Shown here: positions 6,851-14,595 of the stretch, one piece after another
Position numbering within the stretch: the stretch's first letter is position 1
How the letters are laid out: each line of letters begins with the position of its first letter
Source: Nitrososphaerota archaeon
GTDB taxonomy: Archaea; Thermoproteota; Nitrososphaeria; Nitrososphaerales; UBA183
Length of the DNA stretch: 30,587 nucleotides
Reading direction: 5' to 3'
Assembly (NCBI GenBank): GCA_027886865.1
Contig: JAPCJR010000023.1
Coordinates: 1-30,587 of the forward strand
Translations under genes and position numbers: made by a program
Notes under the pieces: model-generated
The model's database searches: none
What the model saw: only the letters and a program-made list of their open reading frames with translations
Told to the model about the DNA's origin: nothing

Positions 6851-9172
6851 CTAGTTTACCTTGTAGACCAGTACCGTCGTGAAGCAGTAGATGGGCTGCG
6901 ACGACGATCCTCCACATTCTATCGGGCTGGTGAGGCTCGACGAGGTGAAGGCTATCTGGAACGGACTGGAGTTTCCACTCAGCTGGTAGCTCGGAGGATA
7001 GCTGAAGAGCTCTAGTGGCGGGTTCCCGTTGGAGTCGAAGGCATAGCTGGTGCTCGTACCTCCGCTTGCCAGGTCATAGTAGCCAGCGAACGTGAAGGGG
7101 AGCATCTGACCGAACAGCGTGTTCTCTATCGTGTAGGGGGTGAGGTTGAAATCGTCCACTCCCGTGCAGACAGTGCCCTGGACCGTCGGGCATGCCAGGT
7201 ACTGTGACTCGTTAAGGCCGGCTATGCGTATGAACCACTGTTTCTTGCTCTCGTCGCCTCCGCCGGCCGTGAAGCCGCTACCTGCAGGAATCTGCAGGGC
7301 GTAGTAATCTTGTGCCGAACTCGACGAGGAGGAGGTGCCGAACTGTATCAGGCTCCCCGTGATGAAAGAGAGAACGTAGACGGGTCTTCCATCCGCCATG
7401 TCCTTCGCCAGCGTGGCTGCCTGGGTGATGTTGGACATGAACATCTGCCCTATCTCCGCGATTCTGGTGTCGTTCAGGGTGGCGTTGTCCGCGACCGTCG
7501 TTCTGTTCCCCATAACGTTGATCCAGTACCCGTAGTCCCACCACGCAATTATGACCGCATTCTGCGGCGTGTTCTGACTGATCCATGTCAGGGCCTGGGT
7601 CCAGTCGGTCAGCTCGGAGTGCGCGAAGATCGTGCCGCCGTTGGCTATGCTCGTCCCGTAGTCGGCGGGGCTCTGGTCGCACACAAGTGTGCTCGTGGTG
7701 CACGGGACAGGGTTAGGGATCCAGAAGATGGCGGCGGGGAATGCGAGGAGAACTATGAATACGACGGAGTAGACGGTGCGCATCTCGCTGCCGCTCGCGT
7801 ATGACGGCTTGCGTTTCACCAGGGACGATACGTTCGGCTTCATCAGGGAGAATGCGAGCTCGGCGAAACCTATGCCGGCGAGCAGGACGAAAGCGATCGA
7901 GGAGTAGACCAGGAGACGCGAGAAAGCAGCGGAGGCGTAGATCATGGTTATGCCGATCACGAGCGCGAAGATGGTCGCGGGGTTTCGCCGTCTGAAGGCG
8001 ACTATCGCGCCGAAAATCCCGAGCAGGAGAAGCAGCAGATAGGACGAAAAGTAATCGCTCCCGGTTGGCAGCGCCTGCTCGGCTACTGACTCGACTAGCG
8101 GGTTGCCGCTCCTGACCCAGGGGAATATCACGGAGAGATATCTCGCGCTGAGGGTGGACACCGACCCGAAGCTGATCAGCGCCAGTCCTGCCAGCGCAGC
8201 TCCGAACATCACCTTCAGCAGAGTCTTCTTGAAGTCATCCGGCTTGACCCACGTCTTCAGCCAGTTCGCCACTATGATGAAGAGAGTCCCGCCGATTATG
8301 GCGAGTCCCTCGGCGCTGGTCACCACTTCCACGCCAGGCCTAGGGAAGATCGCACTGCCGAAGATATCGCCCGCCGTGAAGAACAGTCCGGTTATGGCTA
8401 GCTTCGACAGGTCTAGGTCTAGGAAGGGCAGGATGATGAAGAAGAGACCGAATGCGGCCGTGAAGTATTCTGCGCCGCCCCATGCGGTGTTGGCATAGCC
8501 GAGCAAGAACCCGGCGATTATCCCTCTGAACACCCTCTGCCTCTTACTCATATCGCTGTCGAGGAGCGTCAGGAATATGTAGCTGGAGAGCGCGAAGAGG
8601 AATATCCCCAGCGGCTCCGATTTGAACCAACCGAGATTGCCCCTCTCAATCAGAGGGGGAGAGACAGCGATCATCAGCGCTGCGAAGAGGCCGCCCGCCT
8701 CGCCCGCGATCCTCTTGACGAGGAAGTAGAATACGACGGCCGTGAGGGAGCCCACGAACACCGGGAACAGGACGAGATAGTTGTATAGGCTCATCTGCAG
8801 CCCGAAGACGTTCCTGAAGAAGAGGTAACTCAGCGCGCCGGCAAACTGCAGTCCGTCCTGAGACGTGGGGGCCACGGCCCTTCCCTCAGGGAACCAAGTA
8901 GTGTAATCGGTCCAGTTGAAGTACTTCAGCAGCCCCGGGAACCCGCCCTGGCCTGCGTGCCAGCTCGCGTCGAAGGATGCGACTATGAAACTAGCGGCCT
9001 TGTAGTCGTAATACGGGTCGAACTCATTGAGATAGAACCCGTACTTCGCCGGGAAAGCGCGCATGAAAAGCGCGACGACGAACACGCTCACCAAAGTCAA
9101 GGCGATGATCATGTTGCGCCTTGTTAGGGTGGGCCTGCCAGCCAGCGCGCGCAATTGGCTAGAGATAGTCAA
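6851..9172 (-). CDS. aglB: Oligosaccharyltransferase catalytic subunit AglB/STT3
   Basis: Integral membrane enzyme that moves a lipid-linked glycan onto Asn in Asn-X-Ser/Thr sequons of exported proteins (S-layer, archaella). 773 residues: a transmembrane half (about residues 18-480, around a dozen hydrophobic segments) and an extracellular C-terminal domain. Catalytic features: the first-loop acidic motif NEFDPYYDY just after TM1 (about residues 49-57), a Ser-Glu in WFKSEPLGIF, and the hallmark WWDYGYWIN near residue 545 that recognises the sequon, followed by DNATLNDTRIAEIG. Start is TTG at 9170-9172, giving a short basic stretch before TM1; the next in-frame ATG (MIIALT, 20 codons in) would still keep TM1, so the start is uncertain by about 20 residues. 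It follows gcvH on the same strand after 120 bp and seems to have its own promoter. Confidence 0.95.
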   Translation of the reverse strand: MTISSQLRALAGRPTLTRRNMIIALTLVSVFVVALFMRAFPAKYGFYLNEFDPYYDYKAASFIVASFDASWHAGQGGFPGLLKYFNWTDYTTWFPEGRAVAPTSQDGLQFAGALSYLFFRNVFGLQMSLYNYLVLFPVFVGSLTAVVFYFLVKRIAGEAGGLFAALMIAVSPPLIERGNLGWFKSEPLGIFLFALSSYIFLTLLDSDMSKRQRVFRGIIAGFLLGYANTAWGGAEYFTAAFGLFFIILPFLDLDLSKLAITGLFFTAGDIFGSAIFPRPGVEVVTSAEGLAIIGGTLFIIVANWLKTWVKPDDFKKTLLKVMFGAALAGLALISFGSVSTLSARYLSVIFPWVRSGNPLVESVAEQALPTGSDYFSSYLLLLLLGIFGAIVAFRRRNPATIFALVIGITMIYASAAFSRLLVYSSIAFVLLAGIGFAELAFSLMKPNVSSLVKRKPSYASGSEMRTVYSVVFIVLLAFPAAIFWIPNPVPCTTSTLVCDQSPADYGTSIANGGTIFAHSELTDWTQALTWISQNTPQNAVIIAWWDYGYWINVMGNRTTVADNATLNDTRIAEIGQMFMSNITQAATLAKDMADGRPVYVLSFITGSLIQFGTSSSSSSAQDYYALQIPAGSGFTAGGGDESKKQWFIRIAGLNESQYLACPTVQGTVCTGVDDFNLTPYTIENTLFGQMLPFTFAGYYDLASGGTSTSYAFDSNGNPPLELFSYPPSYQLSGNSSPFQIAFTSSSLTSPIECGGSSSQPIYCFTTVLVYKVN

Positions 9173-9238
9173 TCGGGGAGAGCCTTCTATCTCTGTTTAT
9201 GAGGTTTTCGAAGCCAGAGTACTTGTCTGGGGTCGCCG

Positions 9239-9247
9239 CTTAAATAG
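9239..9247 (-). promoter_or_regulatory. Possible TATA element of aglB
   Basis: Reads CTATTTAAG on the minus strand, about 70 bp before the TTG start of aglB, with a C/T-rich stretch just upstream. The predicted leader would be about 45 nt, unusually long for this window. Confidence 0.35.
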
Positions 9248-9292
9248 AAAGGTGGCTTCGATACGGGCGAGTCCCAAAATCTCTCGAATTGG

Positions 9293-9697
9293 CTAGTGTT
9301 CGAGGGAAGCCAGGAACTCGGCATATTGCTTGGAGTCGAGGAGCTTTCCCTTCTCCTGGTCAAGACTGGAAGCGGAGATTTCTATGATCCAGCCGTCCTT
9401 GTATGGTGACTGGTTTACGAGTTCAGGATGATTCGCGAGTTCGGAGTTCACCTTGGTCACCTTGCCGGAAAGAGGCGCATACAGCTCAGACACGGCCTTG
9501 ATCGACTCGACGGTTCCGAACGTGCTAAGCTGCTTCACGTCTTGCCCTGGCGAGGGCAGTGAGAGATACACCACGTCGTTCAGCGTCTTCGCAGCGTAAT
9601 CGGTTATCCCTACGACCACCGCTCCTGACTCCAACCGGGCCCACTCGTGCTCCCTGGTGTAATACAAGCCTTCGGGGACGTCATGTTGCTCCTTCAT
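9293..9697 (-). CDS. gcvH: Glycine cleavage system H protein
   Basis: Lipoyl carrier protein of the glycine cleavage complex; shuttles the aminomethyl group from GcvP to GcvT. 134 residues, usual length. Seen: REHEWARLESGAVVVGITDYA at the start and the lipoylation motif GTVESIKAVSEL with the modified lysine at K67, then LSGKVTKVNSEL and a DGWIIEI segment, all conserved. Start ATG at 9695-9697. It lies 28 bp downstream of gcvT and is surely co-transcribed. The decarboxylase (GcvP) and dihydrolipoyl dehydrogenase are not in the window. Confidence 0.97.
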   Translation of the reverse strand: MKEQHDVPEGLYYTREHEWARLESGAVVVGITDYAAKTLNDVVYLSLPSPGQDVKQLSTFGTVESIKAVSELYAPLSGKVTKVNSELANHPELVNQSPYKDGWIIEISASSLDQEKGKLLDSKQYAEFLASLEH

Positions 9698-9725
9698 GGT
9701 CCTTCACTCACGAGAGATGGCACTA

Positions 9726-10841
9726 TTACTCTTGCTGTTTGAGGCGCTTCCAACCGTAAGCCTTCTCATCATAGAACGGCGGCCTGGTTATCATTCCCTC
9801 AGCGGCGGAAGCCCTGACCACGACCCGCACCGCCTCCCCGATCTTCGCGTGGGCGGGCTCGACGTATGCGATGGCTATGCCCTTCTTCAGGATGGGCGAG
9901 AACGTCCCGCTGGTTATCCTTCCTATGGTCTGGTTCGCTGATGTGGTCACGATGAAATCGTGCCGTGGAATCTTGTCGTCGAGGACTATCCCCCTCCTCA
10001 CCCTGGACAACGGGGCGTTTGAGAAAGACGCCAGCGACTCGCTGCCGACATAACCGATCTTGTCCTTGGTCACCACCCACGAGAGCTCAGCTTCGAACGG
10101 GTTCGTCGTTTCGTCGATGTCGGACCCATACAGCGGAAGGCCGGCCTCGATGCGGAGCGAGTCCCTCGCACCCAGCCCGCACGGCCTCGCCCTCGTCGAG
10201 AGGTCCGTCCAGACGGCTGTGGCTACCGAGTCATCCTGCAAACCGGTGTCATGGAGTATTATCTCGAAGCCGTCTTCGCCGGTGTAGCCGGTCCTGGTTA
10301 TCATCGCCCGGCTGCCGCCGACATCGGCGCTCACGTGAGTGTATCTCTTGATCTGGGAGAGGTCCGCCGAGGTGAGCGGTTGAAGGGCCTGGTTCGCTTC
10401 GGGTCCCTGCACCGCGATCATGGTGGTCGCGTCGGTCACGTCCCGTATCTTCACGTCGTAGTCCGCCGAGAGAGCCTGGATGTGAGACAGGTCCTTCGCC
10501 TTGTTGGCGGCATTGACCACCAGCATGTATCCTTGCTCCGTCCTCATGATGATCAAGTCGTCTATTATGCCGCCGCTGGGATTGAGAAGGAGGGTGTAGA
10601 ACGACTTCCCGGGGGCCTGAGAGGACGCTCTCGTCGGGACGAGTAGGTCCACCAGTTTCGTGGCGTCGGGGCCGTCGAAGGTCACCCGTCCCATGTGGGA
10701 TACATCGAATATCCCAGCTTTGTTCCTGACCGCCAGATGCTCCTCGATGATGCTCGTGTACCAGAGAGGCATCTCATAACCTGCGAACTCAGCAAGTTTT
10801 CCGTGCATCACGTGAAAATCATAGAGGGGAGTCTGCTTCAA
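9726..10841 (-). CDS. gcvT: Glycine cleavage system T protein (aminomethyltransferase)
   Basis: Tetrahydrofolate/tetrahydropterin-dependent enzyme that releases ammonia from the aminomethyl-lipoyl H protein and forms methylene-pterin. 371 residues, normal. Seen: N-terminal TPLYDFHVMHGKLAEFAGYE and FDVSHMGRV (first catalytic/folate domain), TRTGYTGEDGFEI in the middle, and the C-terminal GRITSGTFSPILKKGIAIAYV barrel domain. Start TTG at 10839-10841, which gives the expected family beginning; no better codon is nearby. A TATA-like element about 32 bp upstream is shared with the divergent cofE. Forms an operon with gcvH; glyA elsewhere in the window acts in the same pathway. Confidence 0.96.
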   Translation of the reverse strand: MKQTPLYDFHVMHGKLAEFAGYEMPLWYTSIIEEHLAVRNKAGIFDVSHMGRVTFDGPDATKLVDLLVPTRASSQAPGKSFYTLLLNPSGGIIDDLIIMRTEQGYMLVVNAANKAKDLSHIQALSADYDVKIRDVTDATTMIAVQGPEANQALQPLTSADLSQIKRYTHVSADVGGSRAMITRTGYTGEDGFEIILHDTGLQDDSVATAVWTDLSTRARPCGLGARDSLRIEAGLPLYGSDIDETTNPFEAELSWVVTKDKIGYVGSESLASFSNAPLSRVRRGIVLDDKIPRHDFIVTTSANQTIGRITSGTFSPILKKGIAIAYVEPAHAKIGEAVRVVVRASAAEGMITRPPFYDEKAYGWKRLKQQE

Positions 10842-10867
10842 CGTGGCCGATCGGTCCTGCGAACCTC

Positions 10868-10878
10868 TTTATTTAAGC
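10868..10878. promoter_or_regulatory. Shared TATA-like element between gcvT and cofE
   Basis: The near-symmetric TTTATTTAAGC reads as a TATA box on both strands. It is about 24 bp before the cofE ATG (plus strand) and about 32 bp before the gcvT TTG (minus strand) in a gap of only 54 bp, so one element may serve both genes. Confidence 0.45.
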
Positions 10879-10895
10879 CAGAAACCATCGCCTTC

Positions 10896-11693
10896 ATGAT
10901 ACAGCTTTGGTCCGTTAGGACCGAAAGGAGAAGCGCTCCTTTCAGCCTCGTCGACCTGTTGGACGAGCTCGCCGGCCGAGAGCTGAGAAACGGAGATGTT
11001 GTGGTGATCTCGAGCAAGTTTGTGGCGATATCGGAGGGAAGAGTCGTGAAGCTAGAATCTGTGGTGCCCTCCCAATATGCAACCGAACTCTCCACGCGTT
11101 ACAACATTCCTCCCCAGCTGTGCGAACTGATAGTCAGGGAGTCCGACGAAATCCTCGGAGGGGTAGTGGGCTTCATCCTCGCCTCGAAGGAGGGTATGTT
11201 GTCGCCTAACGCGGGGATAGACAGGTCCAACATTGAGCCGGGCAGGGCCGTGTTGTATCCAAGAGACCCGCTGGAATCGGCCTCCGCCGTCGTGGAGAGC
11301 GTTGAGTTTCGACGCGGCATAAGGATAGCCGTAGTCATCTGCGACAGCAGGCTGATGCCGACCCGTAAGGGGACGACCGGGGTCGCCTTGGCGAGCTCGG
11401 GGCTCGAGGCCGTCCTCGACCTCAGGGGCAAGGAAGACCTCTTCGGGAACATACTGAGGGTCACGAGCCAGGCGATCGCCGACGACCTTTGCTCCGCGGC
11501 TCAACTCGTGATGGGGGAATCGGACGAGGGGGCACCGTTCGTCGTCATAAGGGGGCTGAAGGACAGCCTGATCAAAAAGTCCGAGTATCCGACCGGGAGG
11601 TTCTCCGTGAAGACGGACCAGTGCGTCTACATGCGGAGCCTTGGTTACAGGCCTAACCGAACTTCCCTTCGAGCTTCACGACATCCATCTTGA
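10896..11693 (+). CDS. cofE: Coenzyme F420:L-glutamate ligase CofE
   Basis: GTP-dependent enzyme adding glutamates to F420-0 to make coenzyme F420, a deazaflavin hydride carrier. 265 residues, normal for archaeal CofE. Seen: LRNGDVVVISSKFVAISEGR near the start, LSPNAGIDRSN in the middle (metal/GTP site region) and VVICDSRLMPTRKGTTGVALASSGL, all family signatures; ends with a short basic tail. The start is set at ATG 10896, not the longer frame from 10695, because that extension lies antisense to gcvT, whereas 10896 restores the family start and has a TATA-like box 24 bp upstream. Its last 41 bp overlap a convergent zinc-ribbon gene. Presence of F420 synthesis fits both thaumarchaeal-type archaea and methanogens. 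Confidence 0.94.
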   Translation: MIQLWSVRTERRSAPFSLVDLLDELAGRELRNGDVVVISSKFVAISEGRVVKLESVVPSQYATELSTRYNIPPQLCELIVRESDEILGGVVGFILASKEGMLSPNAGIDRSNIEPGRAVLYPRDPLESASAVVESVEFRRGIRIAVVICDSRLMPTRKGTTGVALASSGLEAVLDLRGKEDLFGNILRVTSQAIADDLCSAAQLVMGESDEGAPFVVIRGLKDSLIKKSEYPTGRFSVKTDQCVYMRSLGYRPNRTSLRASRHPS

Positions 11694-11829
11694 AGTTCGC
11701 CGGGGTGAGCTTGGCGCCGCACTTCTTGCAGGCAAACCCCATGGGCTTGAGTATGTCGTTGGGCGAGCGCAGGTCAAAGCCGGAATAGATCGTATGGCCG
11801 CACTTTGAACATATGAGCTCGTATGTCAT
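11653..11829 (-). CDS. Zinc-ribbon microprotein (58 residues), function unknown
   Basis: I translated this by hand from ATG 11829. It has two CxxC knuckles, CSKCG at residues 7-11 and CKKCG at 34-38, about 23 residues apart, and ends in VVKLEGKFG. This is a single zinc ribbon of the kind found in small archaeal nucleic-acid-binding or RNA-polymerase/ribosome-associated proteins, but I do not recognise the family. Support that it is real: a symmetric CTTTTAAAAG box centred 26 bp before the ATG, a clean CxxC pair and low chance of such a pair in noise. It runs convergent with cofE and overlaps its 3' end by 41 bp, and is divergent from topA 78 bp away. Function not assigned. Confidence 0.78.
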   Translation of the reverse strand: MTYELICSKCGHTIYSGFDLRSPNDILKPMGFACKKCGAKLTPANFKMDVVKLEGKFG

Positions 11830-11850
11830 GCCATGTACATTATGCCTTTC

Positions 11851-11860
11851 CTTTTAAAAG
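11851..11860 (-). promoter_or_regulatory. TATA-like element of the zinc-ribbon microprotein
   Basis: A 10-bp palindrome, CTTTTAAAAG, centred about 26 bp before the ATG at 11829; expected leaderless mRNA. Confidence 0.5.
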
Positions 11861-11878
11861 CGTTGAACCCAAGAACTG

Positions 11879-11887
11879 CTTTAAGTT
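11879..11887 (+). promoter_or_regulatory. TATA-like element of topA
   Basis: CTTTAAGTT centred about 26 bp before the topA ATG at 11908, predicting a leaderless message. It lies only some 20 bp from the oppositely directed box at 11851-11860. Confidence 0.45.
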
Positions 11888-11907
11888 TGGGCGAGATGAA
11901 CCAGTAG

Positions 11908-14016
11908 ATGGCTGTCATCGTGTCTGATTACTCTCTCATCGTCTGCGAGAAACCAGACGCCGCGAGGAAGGTCGCGGAAGCCCTGGCGGAGGGCCGCCCA
12001 GTCAGCACTACGATGAACGGCGTAGAGGTGCTGACCTTCCAGCGTAACAACGCCAGCTACGTCGTCTGCTCTGCGATAGGACACCTGTACGGCCTTTCCG
12101 ACTCGTTCTCTCAGAGAGAGACGTATCCGGTGTTCGACCTTGAATGGTACCCCGCCAACTTGGTGGACAAGCGGTCAAGAGGCGTGCAGAAGAGGATCGC
12201 GTCGATCAGGCGCCTGGCCGAGAACGCGAATGGGTTCATCAACGCATGCGACTATGACGCCGAAGGAGAGACCATAGGCGACAACATCCTGAGATATGCA
12301 TGCGGGGGAAAGGAAGGCGTGGCTCTGCGCGCGAAGTTCTCCACCCTGACCAAGGATGAACTCGTCTCATCGTTTGGTGAGGCCCGGGTGGGGACGGGGT
12401 CTGGGCTGGCCAGGGCCGGGAGGACCAGGCACGTGTTGGACTTCCTCTGGGGAATCAACCTCTCAAGGGCTCTCTCCACCTCTGTAAATGCGACGTCTTC
12501 GGGGTACAAGACCATCAGCATGGGGAGGGTCCAGGGTCCCACCCTCGGGTTCGTGGTGCGACGGGAGGTGGAGATTCAAACGTTCGTGCCGAGCCCGTAC
12601 TGGACGCTCACCGGACACTTCGAAAAAGGTGGTATGCGCTTCGAGGCGCCGAGCTCAAGGGGCAAGTTTCCAAGGAAGTCGGACGCCGACTCTACAAAGG
12701 CAGCGTGCGAGGGACAACCGGGAGTCGTCTCTGACGTCTCCAGAAGCGTCTTCAAGGAGCGGCCGCCGCCCCCTTTCAATACAGGGGAACTGCAGAAGGA
12801 GGCTTACAGGGTCTTTGGATACTCTCCCACCAGGACCCTTCAGGTCGCCGAGCGTCTGTATCTCGACGCATTGATATCCTATCCCAGGACCAGCAGCCAG
12901 AAGCTGCCGCCATCGATCGGATACCGAGAGATCGTCTCCAAGTTGGGTGAGATCGGCGAGTATGCTGATTCTTCGAGAGAGCTGCTAGAAGGGCCCCTTT
13001 CACCCAGGGAAGGGGAGAAGGTCGACCGGGCTCACCCTGCGATCTATCCGACAGGCGACCGTCCGAGGAGACCTCTGGGTACGTACGAAGCCAAGGTCTT
13101 CGACCTCGTCGTAAGGAGATTCCTCGCGTGTTTCGGCGATGATGCGCTGCGCGAGAGACTGAGCCTGAAGATCGATGTCCAGGGGAACGAGTTCGCGCTC
13201 ACCGGGAGGAGGACGTTGAGATTGGGCTGGATGAAGCATTACAAGAGGTACGCTGGAGCGGAGGACAGGGCGATCCCGAAGCTTCTGAAAGGGGACGTCC
13301 TGACGCTGGCCACGGTCGACTGCCTGGAGAAGCTCGAATCTGCTCCTTCAAGGTACAACCAGAGCAGCCTCCTTGAACGGATGGAGAAAGAATCGATAGG
13401 GACGAAGGCTACCAGGGCCGAGACCATCGCCACCCTGACGGCCAGAGGTTACGTCTCAGGCGACCCGGTAGGGGCGACCGACCTGGGAATCTCGCTCGTG
13501 GAGACGATGCAGGAGTATTGTCCGAAGATCGTCTCTACCGAACTGACGCGGGAGACGGAGAGGGAGCTTGAGGAGATAGAGGGCGGGGAGAGCGATGGCA
13601 CGCAGGTGATAGAGCGGGCGATTACTATTCTTCTGAAACAAATCGAGGCGCTCAAGTACAACGAGGCCGGAGTCGGGAGTGAGATAAGAGAGGCGGCGGT
13701 TCAGAGCACCAATTCTCTCAACGCCCTTGGAGCGTGCCCAGTGTGCAAGACCGGCAACCTCCTTGTGATAAGATCTCGAAAGACGGGTAAGAGGTTCGTC
13801 GGCTGTACTAACTATTCGCACGGCTGCAGGGCTTCGGCGCCGCTCCCTCAGAGGGGCTCCATAAAGGCGGCCGCCAAACCGTGCACGCGATGTGGATGGC
13901 CCGTCGTGTACGTGAGGCTTGGAAGGTTCCCATGGAGGTTGTGCGTGAACCTGGCCTGCGAAAGCAAGATGGAGAAGAAGAGAAATGCTTTGCAAACTGT
14001 GCAGAAGAGAGAGTAA
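11908..14016 (+). CDS. topA: Type IA DNA topoisomerase (archaeal topoisomerase I/III type)
   Basis: Relaxes negative supercoils and decatenates by passing a strand through a transient single-strand break. 702 residues. Domains: N-terminal Toprim (about 9-150) beginning with VCEKPDAARKVAEAL and carrying the acidic triad D115, D117, E119 in DYDAEGE; the cleavage/strand-passage domain with catalytic Tyr325 in ALISYPRTSSQ; the downstream KATRAETIATLTARGY motif; and a C-terminal tail with CPVCK, CTNYSHGC and CTRCG/CVNLAC, which form one or two zinc ribbons (about 610-690). There is no helicase domain, so it is not a reverse gyrase. ATG 11908 is 26 bp after a TATA-like box. The 3' end overlaps the next gene by 32 bp. 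Confidence 0.94.
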   Translation: MAVIVSDYSLIVCEKPDAARKVAEALAEGRPVSTTMNGVEVLTFQRNNASYVVCSAIGHLYGLSDSFSQRETYPVFDLEWYPANLVDKRSRGVQKRIASIRRLAENANGFINACDYDAEGETIGDNILRYACGGKEGVALRAKFSTLTKDELVSSFGEARVGTGSGLARAGRTRHVLDFLWGINLSRALSTSVNATSSGYKTISMGRVQGPTLGFVVRREVEIQTFVPSPYWTLTGHFEKGGMRFEAPSSRGKFPRKSDADSTKAACEGQPGVVSDVSRSVFKERPPPPFNTGELQKEAYRVFGYSPTRTLQVAERLYLDALISYPRTSSQKLPPSIGYREIVSKLGEIGEYADSSRELLEGPLSPREGEKVDRAHPAIYPTGDRPRRPLGTYEAKVFDLVVRRFLACFGDDALRERLSLKIDVQGNEFALTGRRTLRLGWMKHYKRYAGAEDRAIPKLLKGDVLTLATVDCLEKLESAPSRYNQSSLLERMEKESIGTKATRAETIATLTARGYVSGDPVGATDLGISLVETMQEYCPKIVSTELTRETERELEEIEGGESDGTQVIERAITILLKQIEALKYNEAGVGSEIREAAVQSTNSLNALGACPVCKTGNLLVIRSRKTGKRFVGCTNYSHGCRASAPLPQRGSIKAAAKPCTRCGWPVVYVRLGRFPWRLCVNLACESKMEKKRNALQTVQKRE

Positions 14017-14203
14017 GGGCGGCGACGGGCTGTGCAGGTATCATTCGGACGCCAAAGCGGCATTGAAGAGCGGTTACGCACAGTGGAATGAGGCGTATTC
14101 AGGGATGTCGTGGGGCGAATACTTGAATAGAGTTAAAACTGCTGAGGGGACAGGGCAGTGGGTAAAAGACGTGATTACCCTGGAGGAAGGTAGCACAAAA
14201 TGA
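13985..14203 (+). CDS. CxxC/CxxxH microprotein (72 residues), function unknown
   Basis: Begins MLCKLCRRE and continues GLCRYH, so four possible zinc ligands (C3, C6, C17 and H20) lie in the first 20 residues; the rest is helical and acidic/aromatic (AALKSGYAQWNEAY, SWGEYL, GQWVKDVI). No named family comes to mind, although the pattern reads as a compact zinc-binding protein with a helical tail. It overlaps the topA 3' end by 32 bp in another frame and its TGA overlaps the next ATG by 4 bp, so it is between two co-transcribed genes. Codon use looks like the neighbours. Real gene likely; function not assigned. A partnership with the topoisomerase is only inferred from location. Confidence 0.75.
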   Translation: MLCKLCRRESKGGDGLCRYHSDAKAALKSGYAQWNEAYSGMSWGEYLNRVKTAEGTGQWVKDVITLEEGSTK

Positions 14204-14595
14204 TTCGAAGCTGGTTCGACTCCCACGTGGATGAGCTTTGGGGCAGGGTCTCCAAAGCAGCGGACAGGAGTGGCCTCATATCGGAGATAAGGGACAGGTG
14301 GATCGAGGTCCTTTACATCATCGGGATTGTCCTGATGACTGCAGGCATCGTGAACGCCGTGATCCAACCCGTCAACTTCGGGTACGTCATATTCCCATCC
14401 AGCGGCGCCCAGTCAGCCACGGAGACAGGCGTGGACGCGCTCGCCCTGCTCATAGGCGCCATAGGGGTCTACATATCCTACCTCAGCGGCAGGCAGACCA
14501 CAAAGTCGAAGATGGTCAACTTCTATCTCACGATCGGCCTGTTCATGATCGCAATCGCAGTCTACATAGGGATCTACGTCCTCGGGTCGAAGTAG
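14200..14595 (+). CDS. Small membrane protein (131 residues), function unknown
   Basis: About 35 soluble N-terminal residues containing charged helical segments (VDELWGRVSKAADRSG) are followed by three hydrophobic segments: about 38-59 (VLYIIGIVLMTAGIVNAVI), 80-97 (ALALLIGAIGVYISYL) and 107-128 (FYLTIGLFMIAIAVYIGIYV). No catalytic motif visible. Strong ribosome binding site GGAGG at 14182-14186; the ATG overlaps the stop of the CxxC gene. The 3' end overlaps by 22 bp the convergent gene at 14574. I do not recognise the family; membrane localisation is the only safe statement. Confidence 0.75.
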   Translation: MIRSWFDSHVDELWGRVSKAADRSGLISEIRDRWIEVLYIIGIVLMTAGIVNAVIQPVNFGYVIFPSSGAQSATETGVDALALLIGAIGVYISYLSGRQTTKSKMVNFYLTIGLFMIAIAVYIGIYVLGSK

